NCBI GenBank assembly: GCA_934454405.1
Contig: CAKSFN010000001.1
Span: forward strand, 62,001 to 126,000
DNA: 64,000 nucleotides
Reading direction: 5' to 3'
Source: an uncultured Eubacteriales bacterium
GTDB taxonomy: Bacteria > Bacillota > Clostridia > Oscillospirales > UBA644
Within the stretch, counting starts at the first letter, position 1, and every line of letters starts with the position of its first letter. The position numbers and the translations under genes are program-made. This document shows positions 34,977 to 43,171 of the stretch, one piece after another. A model generated the notes under the pieces. That model was not told the DNA's origin and made no database searches. It worked only from the letters and a program-made list of their open reading frames with translations.

Positions 34977-36239
34977 ATGTATAATTTTGAAAAAACGGAC
35001 ATATCCCGCGCGGACGAATTTGCGAAAAAGAACGGTATTTTTCAGCAGACCGCGGGCTGGGCTCATTTCAGAAAACTTTTCAGAACCGACGCTTTTGTCG
35101 GAACCGACGAAAACGGAGAAACCGTTTTGAGCTGTATGCTGTTTCGGCTTCCCGTTTACTGCACTCCGTGGTCGATAGGGTATATCACGCGCGGCTTCGT
35201 CTGCGATTACGAAAACAGAGACCTCGTCGCGGAATTTACGGAGTATCTGAAAGCGTATATGAAAAAAAAGCATATAATTTACTTGATTTTCGACCCGTTC
35301 TGCGATTATAGGATAGATTTCAAAGAACCCGAAAACGATATATGCAGATTTTTTGAAAGTCTCGGCTACATCAAAAACGAAAAGCTCGTTTTGCAGCCGA
35401 GAACGAATTACAGACTTCATATCGACCCGAAAAACGACCCGAAAGAGGAGGAAAAACGCCTTTATTCGAATTTTACGGTCAGACTTAAAAACGATATAAA
35501 ATTCAGCCACGACAGAGGCGCGGAACTCCATGTTTCGACACCTGAAACGCTTGACGAATACGTTGAGATTTTCTATAAACTGCTGGTTGAAACGACAGAT
35601 AAAAAGGGCTTCGGCAGACGCGACCTCGACTATTACAAGAAGTTCGCTTCGTCTCTTGATCCGCAGGCGAAAATTTATCTTTATAAGTATAACAGCAAAA
35701 AGGATAAAGAGTACACCGAAAAGGTTCTTGCGGACGTTCACGCGCAGATAAAACGCTTCGAGGACGAGATAGCAGACCCCGAAACGACCGATAAAAAACG
35801 TGAAAGACTTGCCCCGAAGCTCAAAGAGGCGTACAAGCAACTTGAAGCGACGGAAAGACGTTTGAAGATAACCGAAAAATATTCGGACGACCCGTATCTT
35901 TCCGCATCGTTCTTTATCAAAATGGGCAATAAGGCGTATAACTTCTACGGCGCGAACGCAGGCGCGCTGCGCGAACTGAAACTTACCGCCAACTATTGGG
36001 ATATGATAAAGGACAGCCTTGACGGGCAGGTCACAACTTTCAATATGGGCGGCACGCTTGAACTGAATACGGACGACCTGAAAAAAGACCCGATGTACGA
36101 GCTTTATCAGTATAAATGTATGTATCACGGCGAATTTGTCGAGATGCCCGGCGAGTATTTTCTGATAAAAAGCCCGAAGCTGTTCGAGCTTTTTCACAAC
36201 AAACTCAGATACTTCCGCAGAATGGTGTTTCATTTCTGA
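34977..36239 (+). CDS. FemX/FemAB-type peptidoglycan branch aminoacyltransferase
   Basis: 420 residues. FemX-like enzymes use aminoacyl-tRNA to add amino acids to the lipid II stem peptide. Two GNAT-like halves are separated by a helical coiled-coil arm (about 235-300, rich in Lys and Glu), which is the hallmark of the family and binds tRNA. The N-terminus GIFQQTAGWAHFRK and the late FNMGGTLELNTDDLKKDP fit. ATG 34977 is preceded by AGGAAGA. The stop shares a base with the next start. Confidence 0.87.
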   Translation: MYNFEKTDISRADEFAKKNGIFQQTAGWAHFRKLFRTDAFVGTDENGETVLSCMLFRLPVYCTPWSIGYITRGFVCDYENRDLVAEFTEYLKAYMKKKHIIYLIFDPFCDYRIDFKEPENDICRFFESLGYIKNEKLVLQPRTNYRLHIDPKNDPKEEEKRLYSNFTVRLKNDIKFSHDRGAELHVSTPETLDEYVEIFYKLLVETTDKKGFGRRDLDYYKKFASSLDPQAKIYLYKYNSKKDKEYTEKVLADVHAQIKRFEDEIADPETTDKKRERLAPKLKEAYKQLEATERRLKITEKYSDDPYLSASFFIKMGNKAYNFYGANAGALRELKLTANYWDMIKDSLDGQVTTFNMGGTLELNTDDLKKDPMYELYQYKCMYHGEFVEMPGEYFLIKSPKLFELFHNKLRYFRRMVFHF

Positions 36240-36934
36240 TGAAAAGGCTTGACGCTGTCCTTTCCGCCTGCTCCGTCGGGAGCAGAAGCGAGGTAAAGGC
36301 TTTGATAAGAAGGGGAAAAGTTACGGTGAACGGAGAGGTCGTGCGCGACCCGTCGATGCCCGTGTCCCCCGATTCCGAGATAACCGTGAACGGCGTGCCG
36401 ACCGATACGTCGGAGTTTGTGTATCTTATGCTCAACAAGCCGTGCGGATTTGTTTGCACGACCGACGAAAAAGAGCGAAACGTGCTTGAATTTGTTCCGT
36501 CGGAGCTGTTCCGAAAGGGAATGTTTTCCGTCGGACGGCTTGACAAGGACACTTCGGGGCTGATTTTTTTGACGAACGACGGCGAGTTTTCGCATCGGCT
36601 GACGGCGCCGTCGCGCGAGGTTGAAAAAGAATATATCGCGACTCTCGAACGCCCTCTTGACGGCGCTTGCTTTGAGTTTTTCGAAAACGGAATGACGTTG
36701 AGGGACGGCTTTGAGACAAAGCCCGCAAAGTTGGAAGCGATTGATGAAAAGACCGCGCGCGTCGTTATATGCGAGGGCAAATATCATCAGGTTCGCAGAA
36801 TGTTTGCCTGCTGCGGCAACCGCGTCAAAACTCTTCGCCGCGTCCGTATCGGACCGGTCGTGCTTGACCCCGCACTCAAAGAGGGTGAGGTTCGGAAGCT
36901 GACGGAGGAAGAAATTTCTCTTTTGAAAAAGTAA
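36239..36934 (+). CDS. RsuA/RluB-type rRNA pseudouridine synthase
   Basis: 231 residues. An S4 RNA-binding domain (1-55, KALIRRGKVTVNGEVV) precedes the synthase domain with the catalytic Asp in GRLDKDTSGLI and the late EGKYHQVRRMF. Most like RsuA, which modifies 16S rRNA U516, but an RluB/E role cannot be excluded. The ATG at 36239 overlaps the femX stop (TGATG). Confidence 0.9.
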   Translation: MKRLDAVLSACSVGSRSEVKALIRRGKVTVNGEVVRDPSMPVSPDSEITVNGVPTDTSEFVYLMLNKPCGFVCTTDEKERNVLEFVPSELFRKGMFSVGRLDKDTSGLIFLTNDGEFSHRLTAPSREVEKEYIATLERPLDGACFEFFENGMTLRDGFETKPAKLEAIDEKTARVVICEGKYHQVRRMFACCGNRVKTLRRVRIGPVVLDPALKEGEVRKLTEEEISLLKK

Positions 36935-36945
36935 ACAAAACTTCA

Positions 36946-36974
36946 TTGACATAAGCAATCCAGCGGTATATAAT
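36946..36974 (+). promoter_or_regulatory. Sigma-A promoter of the oxidoreductase gene
   Basis: TTGACA (36946-36951), 17 bases, TATAAT (36969-36974); exact consensus in both boxes. Confidence 0.88.
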
Positions 36975-37019
36975 CAAAAAAGTAATACTTTTTGAATATA
37001 TCGCAACGGAGAAAAAATT

Positions 37020-38084
37020 ATGGAAAAGAAAATTAATGTCGCCATTGTCGGCTACGGCGGAATGGCGAGATGCTGGCATATCAAAAGACTGCAGGAAATG
37101 ACGGATATTTTCGAGATAGTCGGCGCTTACGACATCGACCCCGAAAGAAACCGTCTGTTTGAAGAGGATTCGGGCGTCAAGGCGTTTTCGTCCATGGACG
37201 AGTTGCTGAACAGCGGCAAGGTCGAGCTTGCGATAGTCGCCGTTCCGAACGACGCGCACAAGCCCGTTTGCATTGAACTTCTTGAGCACAAAATAAATGT
37301 CATCTGCGAAAAGCCCGTATGTCTCGGCTCCGAGGAGCTTGAAGCGATGATTGCCGCCGCAGATAAAAACGGCGTGGTTTTCACCGCGCACCAGAACAGA
37401 CGCTGGGACGAGGATTTTCTTTCCGTCAAAAAAGTATACGACGAAAACGAACTCGGAAAAGTTTTCCGCGTGGAGAGCCGCGTTCACGGTTCGCGCGGTA
37501 TCCCGGGCGACTGGCGCAATCAGAAGTGCCACGGCGGCGGAATGGTGCTCGATTGGGGCATTCACCTGTTTGACCAGTTGTATTGCCTTACGGGTTGGGA
37601 CGACATCGTTTCCGTTCACGCAGATCTGACCTATGTTACGAATGCCGAAGTGGACGACGGCTTTTCCGTTACTCTCAAATTCAAAAACGGGCTTGTCGCT
37701 TTTGTCGAGGTCGGAACCTCCAATTTCATTGAACTTCCCCGTTGGTACGTTCAGGGCGAAAACGGCTCAATGGTTATCAACGATTGGAACATGAACGGAA
37801 AAATAGTCAAAGTTACCGATTGGGAAAAACGCGACGCCGTTCCCGTTCAGACTTCCGCGGGTATGACCAAGACCATGGCGCCGAGAACCGACGACACGAT
37901 AGCCACGTTCCCGATACCCAGGGTTCCGTCCGATGAAAGGGATTATTATAAAAACGTCGCAAAAGCGATACGCGGCGAAGAAAAGCAGCTTATAACGCAC
38001 GACCAGCTTCGCAGAACGATGAAACTTATGGAAGCCGTTTTCAGAAGCGGAGAGACCGGCGAAGTTATAAAAGAGACCATATAA
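37020..38084 (+). CDS. Gfo/Idh/MocA family NAD(P)-dependent oxidoreductase
   Basis: 354 residues. N-terminal Rossmann fold (NVAIVGYGGMARCWHIKRLQ), the EKPVCLG motif with the family's catalytic Lys near residue 98, and a C-terminal alpha/beta domain with WGIHLFDQLYCLTG. The family oxidises or reduces sugars, inositols and related polyols; the substrate cannot be told. Preceded by a perfect promoter, so it may be well expressed. Confidence 0.9.
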   Translation: MEKKINVAIVGYGGMARCWHIKRLQEMTDIFEIVGAYDIDPERNRLFEEDSGVKAFSSMDELLNSGKVELAIVAVPNDAHKPVCIELLEHKINVICEKPVCLGSEELEAMIAAADKNGVVFTAHQNRRWDEDFLSVKKVYDENELGKVFRVESRVHGSRGIPGDWRNQKCHGGGMVLDWGIHLFDQLYCLTGWDDIVSVHADLTYVTNAEVDDGFSVTLKFKNGLVAFVEVGTSNFIELPRWYVQGENGSMVINDWNMNGKIVKVTDWEKRDAVPVQTSAGMTKTMAPRTDDTIATFPIPRVPSDERDYYKNVAKAIRGEEKQLITHDQLRRTMKLMEAVFRSGETGEVIKETI

Positions 38085-38135
38085 AATTTAAGGCATGGAT
38101 TCCACTGTATTCAGTCTGACAACAAGGAGGCGCGC

Positions 38136-38441
38136 ATGAAAAAAACGTTTTCGGCAATATTTCTTGTTATCTGCGTTTTGATTACGGTTTTTGCGCCGCT
38201 TTGCACTTTTGCCCAAGAGCAGACCGAGCCCGTGCCCGCCACAACTGCGGCAACTGCCGAGGAAGCGGAAAAGACGACAGCGGACGGCTATTCGGATGTT
38301 GTCGCGGTCGCTCCGACGCCGTCGAACGGGCTGAAAAACATTTTACTCATCTCAGCTATGGGAGCACCTGTCGTTCTGGTTTGTCTGATATATATTTACA
38401 GGGCAAAAAAAGAGCTTTCGTCTCCGAAAAAAGAAGAGTAG
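38136..38441 (+). CDS. Small exported or membrane protein
   Basis: 101 residues: signal peptide (1-26, ending TFAQE), a Thr/Ala/Glu-rich stretch, one membrane helix near residues 66-88 (ILLISAMGAPVVLVCLIYIY) and a Lys-rich tail facing the cytoplasm. No family recognised. AAGGAGG precedes the ATG; a terminator follows at once. Probably co-transcribed with the oxidoreductase gene, 51 bases upstream. Confidence 0.65.
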   Translation: MKKTFSAIFLVICVLITVFAPLCTFAQEQTEPVPATTAATAEEAEKTTADGYSDVVAVAPTPSNGLKNILLISAMGAPVVLVCLIYIYRAKKELSSPKKEE

Positions 38442-38446
38442 CAAAT

Positions 38447-38478
38447 GCGCCGCGATATTATTGCGGCGCTCTGTTTTT
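38447..38478 (+). terminator. Terminator upstream of feoA
   Basis: GCGCCGC pairs with GCGGCGC (7 bp, 9-base loop), followed by TCTGTTTTT. Confidence 0.8.
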
Positions 38479-38534
38479 GAAAAGCGCTCCTTCTCCCGAC
38501 AAAAGCATTTTTTTTGAAAAATAACGCAACAGTC

Positions 38535-38565
38535 TTGACAAATAAGTTAGAATAGGCTAACATAT
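38535..38565 (+). promoter_or_regulatory. feoAB promoter with overlapping DtxR/IdeR-like iron box
   Basis: TTGACA (38535-38540), 17 bases, TAACAT (38558-38563). The 19 bases at 38547-38565, TTAGAATAGGCTAACATAT, match the DtxR/IdeR consensus TTAGGTTAGGCTAACCTAA at 15 positions and cover the spacer and -10, the usual position for an iron-dependent repressor. Inference: feoAB is repressed by Fe(II). Confidence 0.7.
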
Positions 38566-38594
38566 AAATATAAGATTATAAAGGGAAGAGATAT

Positions 38595-38828
38595 ATGACG
38601 CTTGACGAATTGAAACCCGGGGAAAAAGGAAGAATAACCGCCGTCGGAGGCGAGGGAGAACTGCGGCTCCGACTGCTTGATATGGGGCTTATTCCGCGCA
38701 CGGAAGTAACGCTGATGAAAGTTGCGCCGATGGGAGATCCCATCGAGATCCGCGTTCGCGGTTACGAACTGACGCTTCGCGTGTCCGACGCGAAAAATAT
38801 TGAGGTTGCGGAGGCGGGCGAAATATGA
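38595..38828 (+). CDS. feoA: Ferrous iron transport protein FeoA
   Basis: 77 residues, SH3-like domain. The pattern LKPGEKGRITAVGGEGELRL, LDMGLIPRTEVTLMKVAPMG and DPIEIRVRGYELTLR is typical. FeoA assists FeoB in Fe(II) uptake. The stop overlaps feoB by 4 bases (ATGA). Confidence 0.95.
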   Translation: MTLDELKPGEKGRITAVGGEGELRLRLLDMGLIPRTEVTLMKVAPMGDPIEIRVRGYELTLRVSDAKNIEVAEAGEI

Positions 38829-40834
38829 AATTTGCGCTTGTCGGAAATCAAAACTGCGGAAAAACCACGCTTTTCAATGCGCTGACGGGTTCAAACCAAC
38901 ACGTCGGAAACTTTCCCGGCGTAACGGTGGACAGCAAAATAGGTCAGATAAAAAATTCGGGCGGAAGTTCCGTTGTAGACTTGCCCGGAATATACTCTCT
39001 GCGTCCGTATACGCAGGAAGAAGTCGTTACCCGCGATTTTATAATGAATGAAAAGCCCGACGGAATCATAAACATTGTTGACGCGACGAATATCGAAAGA
39101 AACCTTTATCTGACGCTGCAACTGCTTGAAATGCACATTCCCACCGTCGTTGCGCTGAATATGATGGACGAAGTACGCGCAAACGGCGGCACGGTGGACG
39201 TTATGACGATGAGCACCGCGCTCGGTGTTCCTGTCGTTCCGATAAGCGCCGCAAAAGGAGAAGGTGTTTCCGAGCTTGTGGACAAAATGGTTGAAACGGC
39301 AAAGAATAAAATTTGCCCGACCGTTACCGACTTCTGCCGTTCGGGCGCCGTTCACCGCTGTATTCACGCCGTGGCTCACCTCATAGAGGACCATGCGAAC
39401 GCCGAGGGCGTTTCTCCCCGTTTTTGCGCAACGAAGCTTATCGAGGGCGACCCCACGCTGGCGGATAAACTCGGACTTGACGAAAACGAGCGCGAGATGA
39501 TAGAACACAGCATAGTCGAAATGGAGAGCGAAACGGACTTCGACCGCAATGAGGCTCTTGCCGATATGCGTTATACTTTTATAGAAGATGTCGTTGAAAA
39601 AGCCGTCGTAAAATGCCACGAGAGCAAGGAACACAGAAGAAGCGTCCGCATAGATAAGGTTCTTACAGGCAAATATACCGCAATTCCCGTGTTTTTGCTT
39701 GTTATGTTTTCCGTCTTTTTTCTGACGTTCAACGTTATCGGAAGTTTCTTTTCCGATTTGCTGGCGCAGGGGATAGACGCTCTGACCGCGCTTGTGGATC
39801 GCGGCTTGACTGTTTACGGAATAAATCCCGTTGTGCACAGCCTTGTCGTAGACGGTATTTTTGCGGGTGTCGGAAGCGTTTTGAGCTTTTTGCCGATTAT
39901 AGTTACGCTGTTTTTCTTCCTTTCGGTTCTCGAAGACACGGGCTATATGGCAAGAATAGCGTTTGTTATGGATAAGCTTCTGCGTAAGATAGGTCTTTCG
40001 GGCAGAAGTATAGTGCCTATGCTTATAGGCTTCGGCTGCACGGTTCCCGCGATAATGGCAACCCGAACGCTTTCCTCCGACAGGGACAGAAAAATGACGG
40101 TTATGCTTACGCCGTTTATGAGCTGCTCCGCCAAAATACCGATATACTCGGTTTTCTGCGCCGCGTTCTTTCCCAAATATGCCGCGCTCGTTATGATAGG
40201 TCTTTACGCAACGGGCATAATCGTGGGCATACTTGTCGCGCTTGTTTTGAAAAAAACCGCGTTTGTCGGTCAGCCCGTTCCGTTTGTTATGGAGCTGCCG
40301 AACTACCGTCTGCCGTCCCCGAAAAGCGTTCTGCTTCTTTTATGGGAAAAGGCAAGAGACTTTTTGCAAAAAGCGTTTACGGTAATTTTTGTCGGCACTT
40401 TGATAATCTGGTTCCTGCAAACTTTTGACGCGCGGTTCAATGTCGTTGAATCGAGTTCGGACAGTATGCTTGCATGGATAGGCCGTTTCATCAGCCCTGT
40501 GCTTGCGCCTGCGGGCTTCGGGGATTGGCGTGCCGCGACGGCGCTGCTTTCGGGCTTCACCGCAAAGGAGGCGGTCGTCAGCACCCTTGCGGTTCTTCTC
40601 GGAACAACTACGTCCGCCCTCGGAGGGGCTCTTTCGACGCTTTTCCCGACAGGACTTGCCGCCGTAAGTTTTCTTATTTTTACATTGCTTTACACTCCGT
40701 GCATCGCGGCGATAGCAACCGTGCGCAAAGAACTGCGCTCTGTCGGTTCGACCGTAGCCGTTGTGGCTCTTCAATGCGGCGTGGCATGGGTCATATCAAC
40801 ACTTGTGTTTAACATAGGAAATTTGATTTTATGA
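38825..40834 (+). CDS. feoB: Ferrous iron transporter FeoB
   Basis: 669 residues. The cytosolic GTPase has G1 GNQNCGKTTLFN, the FeoB-typical HVGNFPGVTVD, DLPGIYSL and NMMDE; a helical GDI-like domain follows, then the membrane region with gate motifs (LIGFGCTVPAIMATRTL and GFTAKEAVVSTL). Imports Fe(II). Complete. Encoded between FeoA and a Cys-rich protein by ATGA overlaps. Confidence 0.96.
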   Translation: MKFALVGNQNCGKTTLFNALTGSNQHVGNFPGVTVDSKIGQIKNSGGSSVVDLPGIYSLRPYTQEEVVTRDFIMNEKPDGIINIVDATNIERNLYLTLQLLEMHIPTVVALNMMDEVRANGGTVDVMTMSTALGVPVVPISAAKGEGVSELVDKMVETAKNKICPTVTDFCRSGAVHRCIHAVAHLIEDHANAEGVSPRFCATKLIEGDPTLADKLGLDENEREMIEHSIVEMESETDFDRNEALADMRYTFIEDVVEKAVVKCHESKEHRRSVRIDKVLTGKYTAIPVFLLVMFSVFFLTFNVIGSFFSDLLAQGIDALTALVDRGLTVYGINPVVHSLVVDGIFAGVGSVLSFLPIIVTLFFFLSVLEDTGYMARIAFVMDKLLRKIGLSGRSIVPMLIGFGCTVPAIMATRTLSSDRDRKMTVMLTPFMSCSAKIPIYSVFCAAFFPKYAALVMIGLYATGIIVGILVALVLKKTAFVGQPVPFVMELPNYRLPSPKSVLLLLWEKARDFLQKAFTVIFVGTLIIWFLQTFDARFNVVESSSDSMLAWIGRFISPVLAPAGFGDWRAATALLSGFTAKEAVVSTLAVLLGTTTSALGGALSTLFPTGLAAVSFLIFTLLYTPCIAAIATVRKELRSVGSTVAVVALQCGVAWVISTLVFNIGNLIL

Positions 40835-41016
40835 GCGTTTTTGATATAATCATTCTTGTTCTCGTAGGGCTTTGGGCGGTTGTCGCGGTCGTCGCGATTT
40901 TTCGCAACAAGGCAAACGGTTGCTGCGGCTGCGCAGGCTGCTCCGGACGCTGTTCCGAATGTTCGCATTCGGAAAAAAACCGTCGCCGCAACCGCAAAAA
41001 CATACGGAAACGCTGA
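40831..41016 (+). CDS. FeoB-associated Cys-rich membrane protein
   Basis: 61 residues: one membrane helix (4-24), then a Cys cluster CCGCAGCSGRCSEC and a strongly basic tail. This small type regularly follows feoB in Clostridia and is thought to help Fe(II) handling, in place of FeoC. Overlaps the feoB stop (ATGA). Confidence 0.8.
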   Translation: MSVFDIIILVLVGLWAVVAVVAIFRNKANGCCGCAGCSGRCSECSHSEKNRRRNRKNIRKR

Positions 41017-41058
41017 CTCTCGGTCGCTTTGTAAATTTTTCGGAACATAAGAATAAGT

Positions 41059-41111
41059 TTTCCCGCCGACTGTTGACAATCGGCGGGAAATATGTTATAG
41101 TTACTATAACA
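41059..41111 (+). promoter_or_regulatory. pyr operon promoter between and within palindromes
   Basis: TTGACA (41073-41078), 17 bases, TATAGT (41096-41101). The -35 lies in the loop of an 11-bp inverted repeat (TTTCCCGCCGA 41059-41069, TCGGCGGGAAA 41080-41090), which may also be the end of the feo transcript. The -10 lies inside the perfect palindrome GTTATAGTTACTATAAC (41094-41110), placed like an operator. Confidence 0.6.
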
Positions 41112-41118
41112 GTTTTTA

Positions 41119-41223
41119 AGACGGCACGAGATGTCGGCAAGATTGTTGAATGATCGGTTCGGGGATATTGCGCCCGACCGTAAAAACGTCAATTCCGTCT
41201 TGCCGTCAGGGCAAGATTTTTTT
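41119..41223 (+). promoter_or_regulatory. Attenuator in the pyr leader
   Basis: A terminator (TCTTGCC 41198-41204 with GGCAAGA 41210-41216, then seven T) ends 32 bases before pyrC. An upstream second copy of GGCAAGA (41136-41142) and AGACGGCA (41119-41126) can pair with the same 5' arm region (TCTTGCC, CCGTCT or TGCCGTC) and block it, making mutually exclusive structures. A hairpin CGGT-CGGG/CCCGACCG (41153-41180) lies between. No PyrR-binding loop is obvious. Confidence 0.65.
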
Positions 41224-41255
41224 ATTGCGCAAAGTGTCGGAGAACGGAGAAAAGC

Positions 41256-42437
41256 GTGAGATATTTCGACGAAAAAACAAAAAGCTGCGCGGAAGAGTTT
41301 TTCGGGAAGAACGGACTTTTCCCTGAATTTGACAATGATAAATATTTTGTGTTCCCCGGTTTTTGCGATGTGCACGTTCATTTTCGCGAACCGGGTTTTT
41401 CTTATAAAGAAACGGTGGAAAGCGGAAGTCTTGCCGCCGCGAACGGGGGCTTTACGGCGGTTTGCGCCATGCCGAACCTGAATCCCGTGCCTGACAGCCT
41501 TGAAAATCTTTCGGCGGAACTGAAAGCGATAGAGCGTTCCGCAAAAATACGGGTTCTGCCTTACGGCGCGCTGACGAAAGGCGAAAAAGGCGAGGAACTT
41601 GCCGACCTTGACGGAATCGCTCCTTTCGTGTGCGCTTTTTCCGACGACGGACGCGGCGTTCAGAATGAAGAAATGATGCTTGCCGCCATGACGAGGGCAA
41701 AACGTCTCGGAAAAATGGTTGCCGCGCATTGCGAGCAGAACTCTTTGCTCAAAGGCGGATATATCCACGACGGCGAGTATGCGAAAAAACACGGACACAG
41801 AGGAATCTGTTCTGAGAGCGAATATGCCCAGATAGCGCGGGATATAGAACTTGCCCGTAGTACGGGCTGCGCTTATCACGTCTGCCATATTTCGTGCAAA
41901 GAAAGCGTCGAGCTTATTCGGAACGCGAAGAAAAGCGGCGTTGACGTGACCTGCGAGACCGCCCCGCATTATCTTGTTTTGTGCGACGATGATTTGCGGG
42001 AGGACGGACGTTTTAAGATGAATCCGCCGCTGAGGAGTTCCGAGGACAGAGCCGCGCTTACAGAGGGCTTGCAGGACGGTACGATAGATATGATAGCCAC
42101 CGATCACGCGCCGCATTCAGCGGAGGAAAAATCGAAAGGGCTTGAAAAGAGCCTGATGGGCGTTGTCGGACTTGAAACGGCGTTTCCCGTGCTTTATACC
42201 GAACTTGTGAAGAAGAATATTATAACGCTTGAAAAACTTGTTGACCTTATGAGTTGTTCGCCCCGCAGGCGTTTCGGTATAGGCGGAGATGAGGGCTTTA
42301 CCGTGTTCGACCTCGAAGCGAAATATACGGTTGACCCGAACATTTTCAAAACAAAGGGCAAAGCGACGCCGTTTTCGGGCAGAGAAGTTTTCGGAAAGTG
42401 TGTTATGACCGTTTACGGAGGACAGAGGATTATATGA
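41256..42437 (+). CDS. pyrC: Dihydroorotase
   Basis: 393 residues. Forms dihydroorotate from carbamoyl-aspartate. Type I enzyme with the zinc motif DVHVHFREPGFSYKET, NGGFTAVCAMPNLNP, CETAPHYLVL and ATDHAPHS. Start GTG at 41256 with GGAG upstream; no ATG fits. First gene of a seven-gene pyrimidine operon, and its stop overlaps pyrK (ATGA). Confidence 0.94.
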   Translation: MRYFDEKTKSCAEEFFGKNGLFPEFDNDKYFVFPGFCDVHVHFREPGFSYKETVESGSLAAANGGFTAVCAMPNLNPVPDSLENLSAELKAIERSAKIRVLPYGALTKGEKGEELADLDGIAPFVCAFSDDGRGVQNEEMMLAAMTRAKRLGKMVAAHCEQNSLLKGGYIHDGEYAKKHGHRGICSESEYAQIARDIELARSTGCAYHVCHISCKESVELIRNAKKSGVDVTCETAPHYLVLCDDDLREDGRFKMNPPLRSSEDRAALTEGLQDGTIDMIATDHAPHSAEEKSKGLEKSLMGVVGLETAFPVLYTELVKKNIITLEKLVDLMSCSPRRRFGIGGDEGFTVFDLEAKYTVDPNIFKTKGKATPFSGREVFGKCVMTVYGGQRII

Positions 42438-43171
42438 AAGAGACAGTATTCGAAATAACTTCAAACAAGCCGCTGGCAAAGAACATATACGAAATGACGC
42501 TTGCGGGCGACACTTCGGCAATAACCGCTCCCGGGCAGTTCGTTGATCTGAAACTTGACGGACTTTTTCTGCGCCGTCCCATTTCGGTCTGCCGATACGA
42601 AACGGGAAAACTGACGCTTGTTTACAAGACCGTCGGAAAAGGTACGGAGCAAATGAGCCGTATGAAAAAAGGCGAAACGCTCAACGCTCTTGTCGGGCTC
42701 GGAAACGGCTTTGACACTTCAAAAAGCGGACAAATGCCGCTTCTGACAGGCGGCGGTGTGGGAACGCCCCCTATGCTCGGACTTTGCGAAAAACTTGTTG
42801 CCGAGGGCAAAAGCGTTTCGGTTATCATAGGATTCAACACAAAAGACGAAGTCTTTTATGAGGATGAATTCAAAAAGGCAGGCGCACAGGTTTTTGTTGC
42901 GACCGCGGACGGTTCTTACGGTGAAAAAGGTTTTGTCACGGACGTGATGAAACATCTCGATTATTCGTATGTTTATGCCTGCGGTCCCGAACCGATGTTC
43001 CGTGCCGTCAACGCCGTTTGCAGGACGTCGGCGCAGTTCAGTTTTGAAGAGCGTATGGGCTGCGGCTTCGGCGCGTGTATGGGTTGTTCCTGCAAAACGC
43101 TTTACGGAAACAAGCGTATATGCCGTGACGGTCCCGTGCTTGAAAGAGAGGAGATAATATGGAAAGACTGA
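42434..43171 (+). CDS. pyrK: Dihydroorotate dehydrogenase B electron-transfer subunit
   Basis: 245 residues. Carries FAD and a 2Fe-2S cluster and passes electrons from dihydroorotate to NAD+. The FAD part has LFLRRPISVCR and VYKTVGKGTEQMS, the NAD part GGGVGTPPMLGL, and the cluster Cys set is ERMGCGFGACMGCSCKT. Start at 42434 overlaps pyrC; the end overlaps pyrD by 13 bases. Confidence 0.94.
   Translation: MKETVFEITSNKPLAKNIYEMTLAGDTSAITAPGQFVDLKLDGLFLRRPISVCRYETGKLTLVYKTVGKGTEQMSRMKKGETLNALVGLGNGFDTSKSGQMPLLTGGGVGTPPMLGLCEKLVAEGKSVSVIIGFNTKDEVFYEDEFKKAGAQVFVATADGSYGEKGFVTDVMKHLDYSYVYACGPEPMFRAVNAVCRTSAQFSFEERMGCGFGACMGCSCKTLYGNKRICRDGPVLEREEIIWKD

Noticed and set aside
34959..36233. 424-codon minus-strand frame
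   Set aside because: Antisense shadow of femX.
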